Below are positions 1 through 9,426 of a stretch of DNA of 64,000 nucleotides, piece after piece. Every line of letters begins with the position of its first letter. Position 1 is the stretch's first letter. The stretch comes from Streptomyces sp. CB02366 (GTDB lineage: Bacteria > Actinomycetota > Actinomycetes > Streptomycetales > Streptomycetaceae). The position numbers and the translations under genes are program-made. The stretch is taken from assembly GCF_001905905.1 (NCBI RefSeq), contig NZ_LIVT01000008.1, positions 124,001-188,000 on the forward strand. Direction: 5' to 3'. The notes below the pieces were generated by a model. That model did no database searches. It was not told the DNA's origin and saw only the letters and a program-made list of their open reading frames with translations.

Positions 1-147
1 CGCTGCCCTGAGCGCGGAACACGACGCCGTGCCCGGCGGCGGGCGGGGCGGCGGGTCCGCACGGACGGACGCCTTCTCCGCGGGGGGGGGCGACGGGGCG
101 GGGCCGCCGCCCACCGGCGCTCGCCTCCCGGGCCGGGACGGGGACCG

Positions 148-1989
148 TCACGGGAGGACGGCCGCCTCCTCCCGCGCGAAGAGGCGGGTCAGCGGCCCGC
201 CCGCTTCGATCAGTTCGTCCCAGGCGCCCTCCTCGACGATCCGTCCGCCCTCCAGGACGGCGATCCGGTCGGCCCTGCGGACGGTGGCCGGGCGGTGGGC
301 GATCAGCAAGGTGGCCCGGGCGGCGCGGTGGGCGGCGAGCGCCTCGGCCAGTTCCGCGTCGCCCCGGTGGTCCAGGTGGGCCGTCGTCTCGTCCAGCACG
401 AGGACGCGCGGGCCGCTCAGCAGCCCCCGTGCCAGGGCCACCCGGGCCCGCTGGCCGCCGGACAGGGTCGCACCGCGCTCCCCCACGGCCGTGTCCAGCC
501 CGTGGGGCAGGGCGTCGGCGATGGCGGAGACCCCGCAGAGGCGGGCCACTTCGCCCACCTCGTCCGGCGTGGCGTCGGGAGCGCCCAGACGAAGGTTCTC
601 GGCGAGGGTGCCGTGGAAGAGCGGTGTTTCCTGGCCCACCACGGACACGGCGGCGCGCAGGTCGTCCTCGGCGAGGTCCCGCAGGTCCACGGGGCGGGCC
701 GGACCCGGTGGCAGCAGTTCCACGGCTCCCTCCGCCGGATCCCAGTACCGCGCGAGGAGGTGGGCGCAGGTCGACTTGCCCGCGCCGGACGCGCCGACGA
801 GGGCGACGGTCTCACCGGGCCGGACGACCAGGTCGACGCCGTCGAGCACGGCCTCTCCCCCGTAGTCGAACCGTACGCCGCGCAGCCGCAGCCCGAGCGG
901 GCCCGCCGGCAGGGGGCGCGGGGCGGCGGGCGCGGGCGCCAGGGCCGGGGCATGCACGGCGGCGCCGACCCGGGCGGCGGCGGCGCGCAGGCCGCCCGCC
1001 CGGCCCAGCGCGGCAGCCGATTCCGCCACCGGGGCCAGGGCGCCCAGGGCGAGGGCCATGGCGGCGGGGGCCCACGCCCCGTCCAGCCTCCCGGCGGACG
1101 CGGCGTGCGCCGCGGCCGCCACGACCCCGATGACGGCGGTGACGACCAGCAGGTCGCGGGCCGCGCCCGCCCCGGTCTCCCAGGACTGTTCGGCCCGCTG
1201 AGCGCGGGCGAGCCGGCGCCCGGCGGAGCGCAGCCGGGCCCGCGTACGGTTCAGCGCCCCGGCCATCAGGAGTTCGCGCAGCCCGTCGACGCTCTCCACG
1301 GTCTCGGCCGACACCTCGGCGAGCGCCGCCCGGGTCCGGGCCCCCCGCTCAGCCCGCCCGCGTGCCTCGATCAGCGGCGACCAGGCGAGGAGCAGCGCGG
1401 CGGGCAGAACGGCGAGCAGCAGCCACGGTCCGAGCACCGCCAGCACGGTGGCGGAGGCCGCGAACACCACTCCGGATGCGAGGATTTGAGCGATGGCGTG
1501 GGCGTAGAAGAACTCCAGGGCCTCCACGTCCCCGAGGGCGGTGGCCGCCAGGTCGCCACTGCGCCGCCCCGCGATCCGGGCGGGGGCGCTGCGGGCCAGT
1601 CCGTCGAAGACCCGGACGCGCAGTTCGGCCAGCACCCGGTAGGCGAGGTCGTGCGAGAGGTCCATCTCGCGCCAGGTGGCGAGGGCCCGGAGCAGGACGA
1701 GCCCGACCAGAACGGCGACGGTCCCGGCAGCGGGCGGCCGGTGCGCGGTGACGGCGGCGCCGACCGTGTGCGCGGCAAGGGCGACGAGGGCCACCAGGGC
1801 CGCCTGGTCGACGAGGGCGGCCAGGCAGGTGCGCAGCACGGTGGCGCGGTGCGCGCCGAGGACCGGGAGGAGCGAGCGGAGGGCGCGGGCCGGAACGTCG
1901 GGGGCCGGGGCGGCGGCGGGACGGGGTCCACGCGGGCGGCCGGGGCCGGCCTGGGCCGCGGTCGGGCCGGGGGCAGGGGTCGTGGTCAT
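148..1989 (-). CDS. ABC exporter subunit, fused TMD-NBD, last gene of the RiPP operon
   Basis: The 613-residue protein has an N-terminal transmembrane domain (about residues 40-330) and a C-terminal nucleotide-binding domain. Walker A is GASGAGKST, the signature LSGGQRA, Walker B VLVLDETTA and the H-loop AHRP, so the ATP sites look intact. The ATG overlaps the TGA of the upstream ABC gene (ATGA). Two consecutive half-transporters of this kind form heterodimeric type IV exporters of the CydDC/MsbA class. As the last gene of the YcaO operon it most likely exports, or confers immunity to, the mature RiPP; CydDC-like thiol export is the alternative. No gene is evident in bases 1-147 downstream. 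Confidence 0.88.
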   Translation of the reverse strand: MTTTPAPGPTAAQAGPGRPRGPRPAAAPAPDVPARALRSLLPVLGAHRATVLRTCLAALVDQAALVALVALAAHTVGAAVTAHRPPAAGTVAVLVGLVLLRALATWREMDLSHDLAYRVLAELRVRVFDGLARSAPARIAGRRSGDLAATALGDVEALEFFYAHAIAQILASGVVFAASATVLAVLGPWLLLAVLPAALLLAWSPLIEARGRAERGARTRAALAEVSAETVESVDGLRELLMAGALNRTRARLRSAGRRLARAQRAEQSWETGAGAARDLLVVTAVIGVVAAAAHAASAGRLDGAWAPAAMALALGALAPVAESAAALGRAGGLRAAAARVGAAVHAPALAPAPAAPRPLPAGPLGLRLRGVRFDYGGEAVLDGVDLVVRPGETVALVGASGAGKSTCAHLLARYWDPAEGAVELLPPGPARPVDLRDLAEDDLRAAVSVVGQETPLFHGTLAENLRLGAPDATPDEVGEVARLCGVSAIADALPHGLDTAVGERGATLSGGQRARVALARGLLSGPRVLVLDETTAHLDHRGDAELAEALAAHRAARATLLIAHRPATVRRADRIAVLEGGRIVEEGAWDELIEAGGPLTRLFAREEAAVLP

Positions 1990-3725
1990 GCGGCGCGCTC
2001 TTCCTGTGCGGTGCGTCCGGCCTCGACGAGCGAGGCGTACACGCCGCCGCCCGCTAGCAGGGCCGTGTGGTCGCCCGCCGCGGCGACGCGGCCGGCGTCG
2101 AGGACGACGATGTGGTCGGCGTGGCGTACGGCGTCGAGCCGGTGGGCGACGACGATGCAGGTGCGGCCCCGCCCGGCTTCCGACAGTCCGCGCACGATGC
2201 GCGCCTGGCCGCGCTCGTCGACGGCGCTGGTGGCCTCGTCCAGGATCAGCACGGGGGCGTCGGCCAGCAGCGCCCGGGCGAGGGCGAGCCGTTGGCGCTG
2301 GCCGCCGGAGAGCGTGGTGCCGCGTTCGCCGACGAGTGTGGCGTAACCGTCCGGGAGCCGGGCGATCTCCTCGTGGATCCCCGCGGTCCGGGCGGCGGCG
2401 CGCAGGTGTTCGTCGGTGGCGGCCGGGCGGGCGATGCGCAGGTTCTCCGCGATGGTGGCGTGGAAGAGGTAGGTCTCCTGCGAGACCACGGCGATGCCCC
2501 GGCGCAGCGAGGCGAGCGAGTACGCGGCGATGTCGGTCCCGGCGACGGTGAGACGGCCGCCGCCGGGGTCGCGTTGCCGTAGCAGCAGGCTCAGCAGGGT
2601 CGACTTCCCGGCCCCCGAAGGGCCGACGACGGCGGTGGTGCGCCCGGGGGCGGCGGTGAAGCTGACGCCGTCGAGGGCGGGCCGGCCGCTCCCCGGGTGG
2701 GTGAAGCGCACGTCCTCGAACCGGATTTCGGGCGGGCCGTCCCAGTCCGCGGCCCGCGTGCCCCGGTCCGGCACGGCGGGTTCGGCGGTGCGCAGGGCGG
2801 CGATCCCGTCGGCGGCGGAGACCCCGAGGTAGCCGGCGTGCCACTCGCGCGAGAGGTCGCGGACGGGCCGGAAGCACTCGGAGGCGAGGAGGAGCAGGAG
2901 GTAGGCGCCGGTGGCGGCGGTGCGGCCGGTGGCCGCCGACGAGCAGGCCAGGAGGACGGCGGCGGCCGTACCGCCCTGGACGGCCAGATCGGTGAGGCCG
3001 GTGTCGACGAGGGAGACCCGCAGTTTGGCGACGGTGCTCCGGTGCAGGGCGGCCGACCGCCGCTCCAGCCGTTCCCGCACGCGCCCCACCGCGCCGACGG
3101 CCCGCAGGGCCGGCATCCCCTGGAGGGCTTCCAGGTAGTCGGCGGCGAGGGCTTCGTAGGTGTCCCAGTGCTCCTTGCCGCGCCGGGCGAGCAGCCGGTC
3201 CCACCAGCGCGGCCCGAACAGGGCGAGCAGCAGGGCGAGTCCGAGGGCGAGCGCCGCGTACGGCTCCACCAGGGCGGCGGCGACGAGCAGCAGCGGCGGA
3301 ACGGCGCAGGTGAGGAGTGCTTGGGGCAGGTAGCGCGAGATGTACGCGTCCACGCCCTCGACGCCGTCCACCAGCGTGGCCCGTACGGCTCCGGCCCGCG
3401 CCCCGGTGTCGGCGGTGGGGCCGAGTGCGCCGAGCCGCAGCATCAGCGTGTCGCGGAGCCGCACCCGTACGGCGGCTCCTGCCGTGACGGCGGTCAGCCG
3501 CTGGACGCGGCCGAGGACGGCACGGGCCAGGACCACGGCGATGACGGCCGTGAGCAGCGGAGCGAGCGCCGCCGTCCTCCCCTGGGCGATCCGGGAGAGC
3601 ACGAGGGCGAGCAGGACGGCCTGGGCGAGGTGTGTGAGGGCGACCGCCGCGAGCAGGGCGGTGGCGAGAGCTAGGGGGCGGCGCACGGTGTTCGCGGCGC
3701 GGAGGAGTTCGGGGTGGAGCATCAT
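1986..3725 (-). CDS. ABC exporter subunit, fused TMD-NBD, partner half-transporter
   Basis: A 579-residue half-transporter starts with two adjacent ATG codons; the first (ending at 3725) overlaps the stop of the upstream SagB-type gene. The N-terminal 310 residues are hydrophobic with about six membrane segments. The C-terminal domain has Walker A GPSGAGKST, signature LSGGQRQR, Walker B VLILDEATS and H-loop AHRL. Together with the next gene it should form a heterodimeric exporter in the cytoplasmic membrane. The tight coupling in both directions places it in the RiPP operon, so its probable cargo is the modified peptide (inference). Confidence 0.88.
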   Translation of the reverse strand: MMLHPELLRAANTVRRPLALATALLAAVALTHLAQAVLLALVLSRIAQGRTAALAPLLTAVIAVVLARAVLGRVQRLTAVTAGAAVRVRLRDTLMLRLGALGPTADTGARAGAVRATLVDGVEGVDAYISRYLPQALLTCAVPPLLLVAAALVEPYAALALGLALLLALFGPRWWDRLLARRGKEHWDTYEALAADYLEALQGMPALRAVGAVGRVRERLERRSAALHRSTVAKLRVSLVDTGLTDLAVQGGTAAAVLLACSSAATGRTAATGAYLLLLLASECFRPVRDLSREWHAGYLGVSAADGIAALRTAEPAVPDRGTRAADWDGPPEIRFEDVRFTHPGSGRPALDGVSFTAAPGRTTAVVGPSGAGKSTLLSLLLRQRDPGGGRLTVAGTDIAAYSLASLRRGIAVVSQETYLFHATIAENLRIARPAATDEHLRAAARTAGIHEEIARLPDGYATLVGERGTTLSGGQRQRLALARALLADAPVLILDEATSAVDERGQARIVRGLSEAGRGRTCIVVAHRLDAVRHADHIVVLDAGRVAAAGDHTALLAGGGVYASLVEAGRTAQEERAA

Positions 3726-5350
3726 GGGCGTTCTTCCTCGCCGGGTGGGGTGGCGGTGGCGGAGGCGGCCGGAGTGGCCGCTCCCGTGAGCCGGCCGGCC
3801 GCCGGGAGGGGGGCCGCGGTCCGGGAGGCGGAGGGGGGCGGGGCTGACGCCGTCGCCGGGGGTGCGCCGAGGGCCAGACCGTGCACGATCCAGTCGCGTC
3901 CCGGCGGGTCGCCCAACGCCGCGCCCAGGTCGGCCTGTTGCCAGGAGCCGATGGGGCGGGAGCGCAGTCCCAGGGCGGTGGCGTGGGCCTGGGCCGCGCC
4001 GATCGCGTGGCCTGCGGCCAGATGGCTGCGGCGGACCTCGGCACAGGAGGCGTCCCCGGGGCAGCCGTGGGCCAGCAGGACCGCGCCCGCCGCGCCGATC
4101 CACGGTTGGTGCGCGGCCCAGTGGGCGAGGGTGGGACGTGCGTCGCCGCGGGCTCGGACATGGAGCCCCGGCCCGTCCGGGGCCGCCGTGTAGAGGGCCG
4201 GGGCGTCCCCGCCGACCGCCAGGGTCCAGTCCGGTCCGGCCGGGTCCGTCGTCCGGGCGGTGGCCAGGATGCGGGTGAGCGGACCCTTCTCGGGCGGGCG
4301 GCGCAGGTCGTCGGGCGGGGCGCTGCGGCGTGTCTCCAGAGCGCCGTCGGTCACTTCCGCCGGGCGCGGGGCCGGGTGCCACGTACCGGCGGGCAGGCCG
4401 GGTGCTTCCGCGAGCTGACACAACAGCCTTTGCGCGGTCGCGAGTTCGCGGTTCGGCACGGTCGCGGCGCCGGGATGCGGCGCAGGGGCCGCGGCCCGGG
4501 GCAGGGCGGCCCAGGCGCTCAGCGTTTCGGGGGCGGTCACGGAGGTCCCCGGGGGCGCCAACCGTACGGCGGCGAGGGGGAGAGCGGGTTCGGCGCCGGG
4601 CCGGGCGTCCGGCCGGTCCAGCGGGCCGGGCAGACCGGCGGCGGCGGCCAGCAGGGCGCCGTCGGCGTCGAGGGAGACCAGGGCGTCGGCGGTCGGGGGC
4701 GCGGCCAGCGCGAGTGCGGCGGCGGCATGGCCGGCGTCGAGCAGCAGCAGCGGCCAGGCGCGGTGACCGTAGTGGGCGACCGTCCGGGACGCGGTCACGG
4801 TGAGGACGAGGAGGGCGCCGGGGGGCGCGCCGTCAGGGGCCGGGCCGCACGGATGGGCCCGGTGGGCCCGCGGGTCGTACGCGTAGCGTCCGGGTGGAAG
4901 GGAGCACCCCGGCCCGATGAGGAGATGGGCGCGGACCGGATGGAGGGCGCCCGCCGAGGGAACGGGGCGCGTCCTGCCGGGCGTCCCGGGGAGCGCGGCG
5001 AGGGAGAGGCGCAGCCAGCGGGCGAGGTCGATCGTGGCATCGGCGCCGGTGCGGGGGGTGGCCGCGGCCGGCCCGGGGGCGTTGCCGGACGCGTCCCCCG
5101 CCTCGGGCCGCCGGTCGTCCTCGCCCCATGGCAGCCCGGGGCCGCTCCGCGGGAACGGGCGCTCCGGAGCGTACGGGGAGAGGGCCGGGACGCGGGGCGA
5201 CCTGGCGTCGGCGAGCGCCCGGCGCAGGAGGGCCCGCGCGGCGGCGGGGGGCGCGGGCAGGCCGGTGGGCGGCGGGGCGACGCGGGCGTCCGACGACTCC
5301 GTGCGCACCTCGTGTGCGGGCGCGGCGGTTCGGTCCGGGGTCCGGGGCAC
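3722..5350 (-). CDS. SagB-type (nitroreductase-fold) dehydrogenase of the RiPP cluster
   Basis: The 542-residue protein belongs to the FMN-dependent SagB/McbC-type azoline dehydrogenase family. The N-terminal half has the family stretch PSAGALHPVRAHLL, and the C-terminal half resembles a second nitroreductase domain, so it is a tandem (double-domain) form about twice the usual 250 residues. Such enzymes oxidise YcaO-made azolines to azoles. GTG at 5350 is preferred because an AAGGAG lies 9 nt upstream; a GTG at 5368 overlapping the YcaO stop is the alternative. The stop overlaps the start of the ABC gene. Whether both halves bind flavin cannot be judged by eye; one may be a scaffold. Confidence 0.82.
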   Translation of the reverse strand: MPRTPDRTAAPAHEVRTESSDARVAPPPTGLPAPPAAARALLRRALADARSPRVPALSPYAPERPFPRSGPGLPWGEDDRRPEAGDASGNAPGPAAATPRTGADATIDLARWLRLSLAALPGTPGRTRPVPSAGALHPVRAHLLIGPGCSLPPGRYAYDPRAHRAHPCGPAPDGAPPGALLVLTVTASRTVAHYGHRAWPLLLLDAGHAAAALALAAPPTADALVSLDADGALLAAAAGLPGPLDRPDARPGAEPALPLAAVRLAPPGTSVTAPETLSAWAALPRAAAPAPHPGAATVPNRELATAQRLLCQLAEAPGLPAGTWHPAPRPAEVTDGALETRRSAPPDDLRRPPEKGPLTRILATARTTDPAGPDWTLAVGGDAPALYTAAPDGPGLHVRARGDARPTLAHWAAHQPWIGAAGAVLLAHGCPGDASCAEVRRSHLAAGHAIGAAQAHATALGLRSRPIGSWQQADLGAALGDPPGRDWIVHGLALGAPPATASAPPPSASRTAAPLPAAGRLTGAATPAASATATPPGEEERP

Positions 5351-5364
5351 GGCGGCACGCTCCT

Positions 5365-6738
5365 TCACATGTGCGGCGGCGGGGCGAGGGTGAAGTCCTG
5401 CGGAGCGGTGGGCGGTTGTGCACGCCACCCCCGACCGAGCGCCGCGTCGGCGAAGCGGGGGCAGCCGAAGTAGCCGAAGGCGGCGGGGGCGTTGGGGATG
5501 AGGCCGGAGACGAGGACACGGGCGACGCGCAGCGGGGTCTCGGCGACGTCCTCCGTGGTGAGGTCCGCCGTGATCACCCGGTGGCCCCCGCCGGCGAGCG
5601 CCGCGTCCAGGGCGGCCCGGCTGCCGGGCTCGATCGCGGTGACCGGGCCGGTCCCGAGGGCGGGTTCGGTGAAGCGGCGGGCGAGCGGGGCCATCCGGTC
5701 GTCCAGCCAGACCTGGACATGGGCGCCCAGGTCGCGGACGGCGGCGAACCCGGGCCCGCAGTCGTCGAGATAGCGCCGGTCCGGCCGGTGGTCCAGGTAG
5801 AGGCCGCGGGCGAGCATGCCGGCGTCGATCGCCCGGTACACCCACCCGTCGGCGTCCACCGCCCCCTGGGTGAAGACCCAGGTGTGCACGGCTTCCAGGA
5901 CGGCCTTGCGCGCCGCCTCCGCCGGGTCGTAGCGGCAGGCGAACCCGGCCGCGTGTATACCGCGTTCGGGGTCGCGGATGAGCGCGGCCGAGCAGGGCGC
6001 GAACTCGGAGGGCATCTCCACGATGTGCACGTCGAGGCCGCAGCCGGCCAGGTCTTCGGTGAGGCCGGGGACGCTGGCGGGATCGATGCCCCGTGTGGGC
6101 CCGTCCAGGTGCCACCACAGCTCCAGCGCGTCGCGTTCGACGATTTCGAGGAGTCCGCGCTCGACGGCGTCGTCGAGTCCCTGTCCGGTGGCGATGCCCG
6201 CGTAGTTGAGGTGGTGGGTGCGGGGCAGTGAACGCAGCTCGCCCTGACGCCAGTTGAGGTGGGTCAGCGCCACGGGGGCCCAGCAGGGCAGTCCGTTCTC
6301 GGTGGCCCGGGTCCACAGCGCCGGTGTGTCCGGGGTGAGTTCGGTGTACGGGAAGCGGGAGCGGCCGTACTGCCAGGGGGCGTACGTCGGCAGGGCGCCG
6401 GGCCCGTAGACGCGGTGTCCTTCGGCGGCCAGTTCGGCGGCGGTGGCCCGCCGGGGCTCCTGGGGGTGGCCGGGGGGCGGGACGCGGTTGCCGCAGTAGC
6501 GTTCCACCGCTTCCGCCACGGCGGCGGTCCAGGCGCCCCGGGGGTCGCCGAACGTCGTGCCGAGCGACACGCGGTCGGCGGGCCAGGCGCCGAGGCGGCG
6601 GGCGTCGGCGACGTCGGCGGTCATCGCGGTGTAGCGGGGCGGGGCCCCGGCGGGGTGCTCGACGGGTGCGACGCCCCGGATGATTCCGCTGACGGGGTCG
6701 ACGAGGGCTTCGATGGGCAGGGTACTGGTCAACGGCAT
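5365..6738 (-). CDS. YcaO-domain cyclodehydratase
   Basis: The 457-residue YcaO protein carries the ATP/Mg-binding signatures of the family: A-x-x-E-x-x-E-R in AVAEAVERYCG near residue 75 and E-x-x-E-R-D in LLEIVERDAL near residue 200. YcaO enzymes activate a peptide amide with ATP to make azolines, amidines or thioamides on a RiPP precursor. The C-terminus ends in PPPHM rather than a clear PxPxP tail, so azoline formation is not assured. The start overlaps the end of the hydrolase gene by 10 bp and is preceded by GGAG. The separate E1-like gene upstream would supply precursor binding. Confidence 0.92.
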   Translation of the reverse strand: MPLTSTLPIEALVDPVSGIIRGVAPVEHPAGAPPRYTAMTADVADARRLGAWPADRVSLGTTFGDPRGAWTAAVAEAVERYCGNRVPPPGHPQEPRRATAAELAAEGHRVYGPGALPTYAPWQYGRSRFPYTELTPDTPALWTRATENGLPCWAPVALTHLNWRQGELRSLPRTHHLNYAGIATGQGLDDAVERGLLEIVERDALELWWHLDGPTRGIDPASVPGLTEDLAGCGLDVHIVEMPSEFAPCSAALIRDPERGIHAAGFACRYDPAEAARKAVLEAVHTWVFTQGAVDADGWVYRAIDAGMLARGLYLDHRPDRRYLDDCGPGFAAVRDLGAHVQVWLDDRMAPLARRFTEPALGTGPVTAIEPGSRAALDAALAGGGHRVITADLTTEDVAETPLRVARVLVSGLIPNAPAAFGYFGCPRFADAALGRGWRAQPPTAPQDFTLAPPPHM

Positions 6739-8324
6739 ATCTCCGGTGCGGGCTCGACGTAGCGGCGTCGGGCGACGACGGGCAGGTGGAGTGCGCCGCC
6801 CCGGGGGTTCACGGTGCGGCGGGACGGGACGAGCCGGGTGGCGGTGACGGGGTCCTCGCCGGTGTGCGGGTTGCGGGCGTGGGCGGGGAAGTGGTGTCCG
6901 GCGACTTCGGCCCGCAGCCGGGTTCCGGCGGGCAGCCGACGGCCCAGGGTGCCGAGTGGCACGGTGACGTCCGCCGCCCGGCCGGGCGGGTCGGCGCGGC
7001 GGACGATGCCGAAGGCGAGGGGGTCCGCGCGGCCGGACGGGTCGAGTGCGGTCAGCCGTACGGCCCAGTCCGCCGAGGGCGTGTCGGCGGTGACGTCGAG
7101 GTGGGCGACGGCGGTCCCCGCCAGATCGAGCGGGCGGGGCAGGGGCGGTGAGAGGAACAGGCACCGGTCGGGTGGGCCGCCGGCCGGGGCGGTCAGGTCG
7201 TCGGAGCGCACGGGGCGGCCCGGGTCGGCGGTGAACTCGGCTCCGTGGAGCAGCCGTAGACCGGTGGGCGAGCCGAAGGGCCAGCTCCGCGCCGTCTCCG
7301 GCCCGCCCGGCGAGGACGGGTCAAGAGCCGCCGCCGTCCCGGGAGCGCGGTGCCAACGGCCGCTGTCGCCCAGGGCGATGACCCCGCGCCGGGTGGGCTC
7401 CAGCGCCCCGGCGAGTGCGGCGCGGGCCCACCGTACGTACAGGGCGCCGAGGTTGACGCGGGCGCGGGGCGGTGCGTCCGGGTCGGCGGTGAGGCGGTGG
7501 CCCCAGGGGCCGAGCAGCAGGCGGGCCGGCCCGCCCCAACCGTGCCACAGGGCCACGGTGTCGTCCGCGAAGGGGTCACGGGTGCCGCCCACGGCGAGCA
7601 GCGGGAGGCGCGCGGCGGCGCCCGCCGCGACCAGTAGGCCTCGCTCGTGTGCGGCCCACAGGCGCGACCACGACGGCAGCTCGCGCCCCAGCGGCTCGGC
7701 CAACCGCTCCGGAAGGCGGGTGATCGGGAGGTGTTCGAGCAGGCCGGGGTCGTCCGCCACGGCACGGTTCAGCGCGTCCGGGTCGGAGTCGCGCCGGTCC
7801 CCGTGGGCCGCCCACCAGCCGGCGCGGGCCCACAGCCGTTCCGGGCCGCCGGGTTCCCGTGCCGTCTCGACGAGGCCGAGGGCGGGGACGGCGGCGATGA
7901 CGGCGTCGGGGCCGCCGTCGCGGTGGGCCCCGCCCGGGCGGCCGTCCTGGCGCAGCCCGCCGCCGGTCCCGGCGAGCGCCGCGGCGAGGGCGCAGTAGGC
8001 GGCGTAGGAGGCCCCGGCCGCGACGACCTTTCCGTCGCTCCACGACTGGGCCCGCACCCAGGCGATGGAGGCCGTTCCGTCCGGTCCTTCGTGCTCCTCG
8101 TAGGGCCGCCACTCCCCCGGCGAACCGTGGCGGCCGCGCACGTCCTGGGCGAGGGCCGCGAATCCGTGCGCGGCCCAGCTGCGCAGTTCGGCGCGGTGGG
8201 CCTCCCGCCCGTAGGGGGTCCTGATGACGACGGCGGGGCGGGGGCGGGCTCCGCCGGGAAGGCATACGTCGGTGGCGAGCGCGGCGCCGTCCGGCGCGGG
8301 GACGTGCACGGTACGGATGTTCAC
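6729..8324 (-). CDS. CocE/NonD (S15-type) alpha/beta hydrolase of the RiPP cluster
   Basis: The 531-residue protein has the X-Pro dipeptidyl-peptidase/cocaine-esterase layout: an alpha/beta hydrolase domain followed by a jelly-roll C-terminal domain from about residue 330. The nucleophile motif is GASYAAY, the likely acid lies in GGTRDPFADD, and the histidine in GPWGHRL. GTG at 8324 overlaps the stop of the E1-like gene (GTGA). In a RiPP operon it could be a leader or follower peptidase or an amidine/ester hydrolase; the substrate is not evident. Genes of this family are unusual partners for plain azole RiPPs. Confidence 0.85.
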   Translation of the reverse strand: MNIRTVHVPAPDGAALATDVCLPGGARPRPAVVIRTPYGREAHRAELRSWAAHGFAALAQDVRGRHGSPGEWRPYEEHEGPDGTASIAWVRAQSWSDGKVVAAGASYAAYCALAAALAGTGGGLRQDGRPGGAHRDGGPDAVIAAVPALGLVETAREPGGPERLWARAGWWAAHGDRRDSDPDALNRAVADDPGLLEHLPITRLPERLAEPLGRELPSWSRLWAAHERGLLVAAGAAARLPLLAVGGTRDPFADDTVALWHGWGGPARLLLGPWGHRLTADPDAPPRARVNLGALYVRWARAALAGALEPTRRGVIALGDSGRWHRAPGTAAALDPSSPGGPETARSWPFGSPTGLRLLHGAEFTADPGRPVRSDDLTAPAGGPPDRCLFLSPPLPRPLDLAGTAVAHLDVTADTPSADWAVRLTALDPSGRADPLAFGIVRRADPPGRAADVTVPLGTLGRRLPAGTRLRAEVAGHHFPAHARNPHTGEDPVTATRLVPSRRTVNPRGGALHLPVVARRRYVEPAPEICR

Positions 8325-9283
8325 GAGCGGGCCTGCGCGGTCCCGGCGCCGGGGCGCCTGTTCACCCGGGCCGCGGCGGGCAGAGGCGCCACATCCGGGA
8401 CGGGCAGTACGGGGTGCTCGGCGACGGTGAGATCGCGCAGGTCGATCCGGCGCAGCCGACGGCGGACCGGAAGGCCCCGGCGCGCCGCGGCTCCTCCCCC
8501 GGCCCCGGATGCGGGGTCCGTACCGGTCTCCTCCCCTGGCCCCGCTTCCGCCTCTGCCGCGGCCCAGGCGATCAGGTCGGCGGTGAGCAGAGCGGCGATC
8601 AGCGCGGCGGAGGCGCCCGTGGTGTGCGGGCCGGTGTCGGGGGTGCGGTGTCCGGCCCAGTAGGCGGCGAGTTCGCGATGGGCGGGGGTGGCCGCGAGCC
8701 GGCGGAGCCGGACGTGGCGGGAGGTGACGTCTTCGGGGGTGGCGGCGAGGGGTTCGGTCCAGACGTGGGCGCCCTCGCGGTGGCAGCGCAACCAGGCGAC
8801 GCGCCGCCCCGGCAGCCGGTCCGCCGCCTCCCACAGCCCTTCCGGCACGGGTGAGTCGAGGCACCACACCACGGCGACGCGGCCCTCGGTGCGGTGGTCC
8901 GCGGCCCCCAGGGCGAGTTCCGCCACGCCGTCCCGGGTGATCGGGTGGACCTCGGCCCCTTCCGCTTCCGCGCAGCGGACCACCGGCTCGGTGAGCACGG
9001 GGTCGCCGAGGACGTGGACGGTGCGGCCGTCGAGCGGGCGCCGGAGCGGGGAGGCCCCCGCGTACCCGGCGGTCTCGAACGCCTCCACGAGCCGCGCCAG
9101 TCGCTCGCCGTCGGGGCCTTCGGCGGCCGGCTCCGCCTCCCCCGCGAGTCGGCGCACCAGGGCGGCCCCGTCGACGCCCCCGGTGTCGATGCGCAGGAAC
9201 TCCCCGTCCGGGGTGCGGAGTACGGGGCCGGCACCGGGGGCGGTGACGATCCCGGCACCGGGAGCCAGTCGACTGCGGGTCAC
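8321..9283 (-). CDS. E1/ThiF-like TOMM leader-binding protein (cyclodehydratase partner)
   Basis: The 320-residue protein resembles the ocin-ThiF-like/TOMM C proteins that sit beside discrete YcaO enzymes. The N-terminus (LRTPDGEFLRIDTGG) matches the winged-helix leader-recognition region, followed by an E1-like Rossmann stretch (RTVHVLGDPVLTEPVV) and conserved VVWCLDSPVPE. No CxxC zinc pairs are seen, as is usual for this divergent class. Its role would be to bind the precursor and present it to the YcaO enzyme. GTG at 9283 has a GGAGG six bases upstream. The assignment rests on context plus weak motif similarity. Confidence 0.72.
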   Translation of the reverse strand: MTRSRLAPGAGIVTAPGAGPVLRTPDGEFLRIDTGGVDGAALVRRLAGEAEPAAEGPDGERLARLVEAFETAGYAGASPLRRPLDGRTVHVLGDPVLTEPVVRCAEAEGAEVHPITRDGVAELALGAADHRTEGRVAVVWCLDSPVPEGLWEAADRLPGRRVAWLRCHREGAHVWTEPLAATPEDVTSRHVRLRRLAATPAHRELAAYWAGHRTPDTGPHTTGASAALIAALLTADLIAWAAAEAEAGPGEETGTDPASGAGGGAAARRGLPVRRRLRRIDLRDLTVAEHPVLPVPDVAPLPAAARVNRRPGAGTAQARS

Positions 9284-9350
9284 GAAATCCTCCGGGGCGG
9301 GAGCAGGTGATGGGGGCGGGAGAGTGATACGCGGGGCGGCGGCGGACGGG

Positions 9351-9385
9351 GCGGGCCCGCCCGGGATCTCACCGGGCGGGCCCGC
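9351..9385 (-). terminator. hairpin between precursor and biosynthetic genes (attenuator-like)
   Basis: A perfect 14-bp inverted repeat (9351-9364 against 9372-9385, 7-nt loop) lies between the precursor stop and the E1-like gene. No T-run follows, which is common in Streptomyces. A partial terminator here would keep the precursor transcript in excess of the downstream enzymes, as in many RiPP clusters (inference). Confidence 0.6.
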
Positions 9386-9426
9386 CCGCGCTGTGCGGGG
9401 AAGCCGCCGTCAGCGGCGGGGCTCGC

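Noticed and set aside
148..4161. A 1337-codon minus-strand frame joining the ABC gene with upstream sequence
   Set aside because: The part above 1989 lies in another frame of the second ABC gene and is Arg/Pro-rich; the ATG at 1989 with ATGA overlap is the real start.
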